Source: Sphingomonas sp. SORGH_AS_0879
GTDB lineage: Bacteria > Pseudomonadota > Alphaproteobacteria > Sphingomonadales > Sphingomonadaceae
DNA: 64,000 nucleotides
NCBI RefSeq assembly: GCF_030819175.1
Contig: NZ_JAUTBJ010000002.1
Span: 2,738,001 to 2,802,000 of the forward strand
Direction: 5' to 3'
The notes under the pieces were generated by a model. It worked only from the letters and a program-made list of their open reading frames with translations, ran no database searches and was not told where the DNA came from. Below, one piece after another: positions 63,600 to 64,000 of the stretch (position 1 is the stretch's first letter; each line of letters starts with the position of its first letter). The translations under genes and the position numbers were made by a program.

Positions 63600-63830
63600 T
63601 TACTTGCGGAGCGTGAGACCGCCGCCGAAACGCTTGTTGAAGCGCGCGACCTGACCGCCGGTGTCCAGCAGCGAGCCACGGCCGCCGGTCCACGCCGGAT
63701 GCGCCAGCGGATCGATGTCCAGTTGCATCGTGTCGCCTTCCTTGCCCCAGGTGGAGCGGGTTTCGAACACGGTGCCGTCGGTCATCTGCACCTTGATCAT
63801 GTGATAGTCGGGATGCGTATCGGTCTTCAT
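63600..63830 (-). CDS. rpmE: 50S ribosomal protein L31
   Basis: 76 residues ([20 protein letters not shown]). The [25 protein letters not shown] and HPAWTGG motifs identify L31. It lacks the CxxC zinc-binding cysteines of the E. coli type, as is usual in alphaproteobacteria. A terminator follows directly. Confidence 0.98.
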   Translation of the reverse strand: MKTDTHPDYHMIKVQMTDGTVFETRSTWGKEGDTMQLDIDPLAHPAWTGGRGSLLDTGGQVARFNKRFGGGLTLRK

Positions 63831-63937
63831 GATATTGCTCCGGAAATGGCTGGTTCCGACCAGCCTGAAAGCGGGAAGCGCGGCCCATAGCGGACCGCGC
63901 TCCCTTAGTCAAAGTACGAACCCGTTAGAGCGCGCCG

Positions 63938-64000
63938 TCAGGCGGCCTTGGGCGGATCGGCGATCATCGCGGTGAAGTTCGCCTCGGCGACGGTCATACC
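63938..64000 (-). CDS. fabZ: C-terminal end of a gene, probably fabZ
   Basis: Only the last 20 codons are in the window, reading GMTVAEANFTAMIADPPKAA then TGA. The GxxVAEAxFxAMI pattern fits the end of FabZ, 3-hydroxyacyl-ACP dehydratase, and fabZ upstream of rpmE is the order I recall from sphingomonads. Too short for a firm call. Confidence 0.5.
   Translation of the reverse strand, partial: GMTVAEANFTAMIADPPKAA

Noticed and set aside
1..64000. CRISPR arrays, rRNA genes, riboswitches
   Set aside because: No regularly spaced repeats, no rRNA-like sequence and no recognisable riboswitch core were seen.

Overview
The window reads as chromosomal DNA of a high-GC alphaproteobacterium, most likely a Sphingomonas-type sphingomonad. 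Supporting signs are three TonB-dependent receptors of the Caulobacter/Sphingomonas style, ROK regulators paired with MFS transporters, two PEP-CTERM proteins, a Cys-free ribosomal protein L31, many ATGA/GTGA start-stop overlaps and strong G/C preference at third codon positions. There is no rRNA, no CRISPR array and only one tRNA.

Layout. 1-11366: two parallel uptake modules, each a TonB receptor, an MFS transporter and a ROK regulator, one with a DUF6528 propeller and one with an unrecognised His-rich secreted protein. 11367-13004: an accessory patch with a PIN_12 protein flanked by gene fragments and inverted repeats. 13005-19257: a tightly overlapping operon (small membrane protein, SDR-DoxX fusion, DUF2269, DUF4166, DCC/DUF393) divergent from a histidine kinase and NtrC-type activator; a -24/-12-like promoter sits between them and the kinase is split by a one-base frameshift. 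19280-21557: a tyrosine recombinase beside tRNA-Gln. 21621-29650: housekeeping genes (ilvE, a MarR regulator, proC, YbjN, ubiK, tspO, tlyA, a hydrolase, dxs). 29808-39840: envelope and regulatory genes (L,D-transpeptidase, lipoprotein, DUF885 peptidase, a DUF4153 protein with an OmpR/sensor pair, a GH35 glycosidase, cold-shock protein). 40790-44591: paoABC aldehyde oxidoreductase. 44655-46914: flavin halogenase behind a Phd/VapC-type pair. 47114-53817: CPA2 antiporter, two PEP-CTERM paralogues (one frameshifted), a TPR protein and a GH9 glycosidase. 53871-60782: a Fur-box siderophore receptor and a MarR-controlled EmrAB-type efflux operon. 60872-64000: ThuA protein, L-serine deaminase, PilZ protein, rpmE and the 3' end of a probable fabZ.

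Main themes are import and breakdown of plant-type glycans (two receptor/MFS/ROK sets, GH35, GH9), iron uptake, drug efflux and envelope upkeep. The best candidate for something undescribed is 13005-19257: a six-protein membrane/redox operon lying next to its probable sigma-54 activator. The two frameshifts (17015-17019 and about 48909-48914) need raw-read confirmation before being taken as biology.
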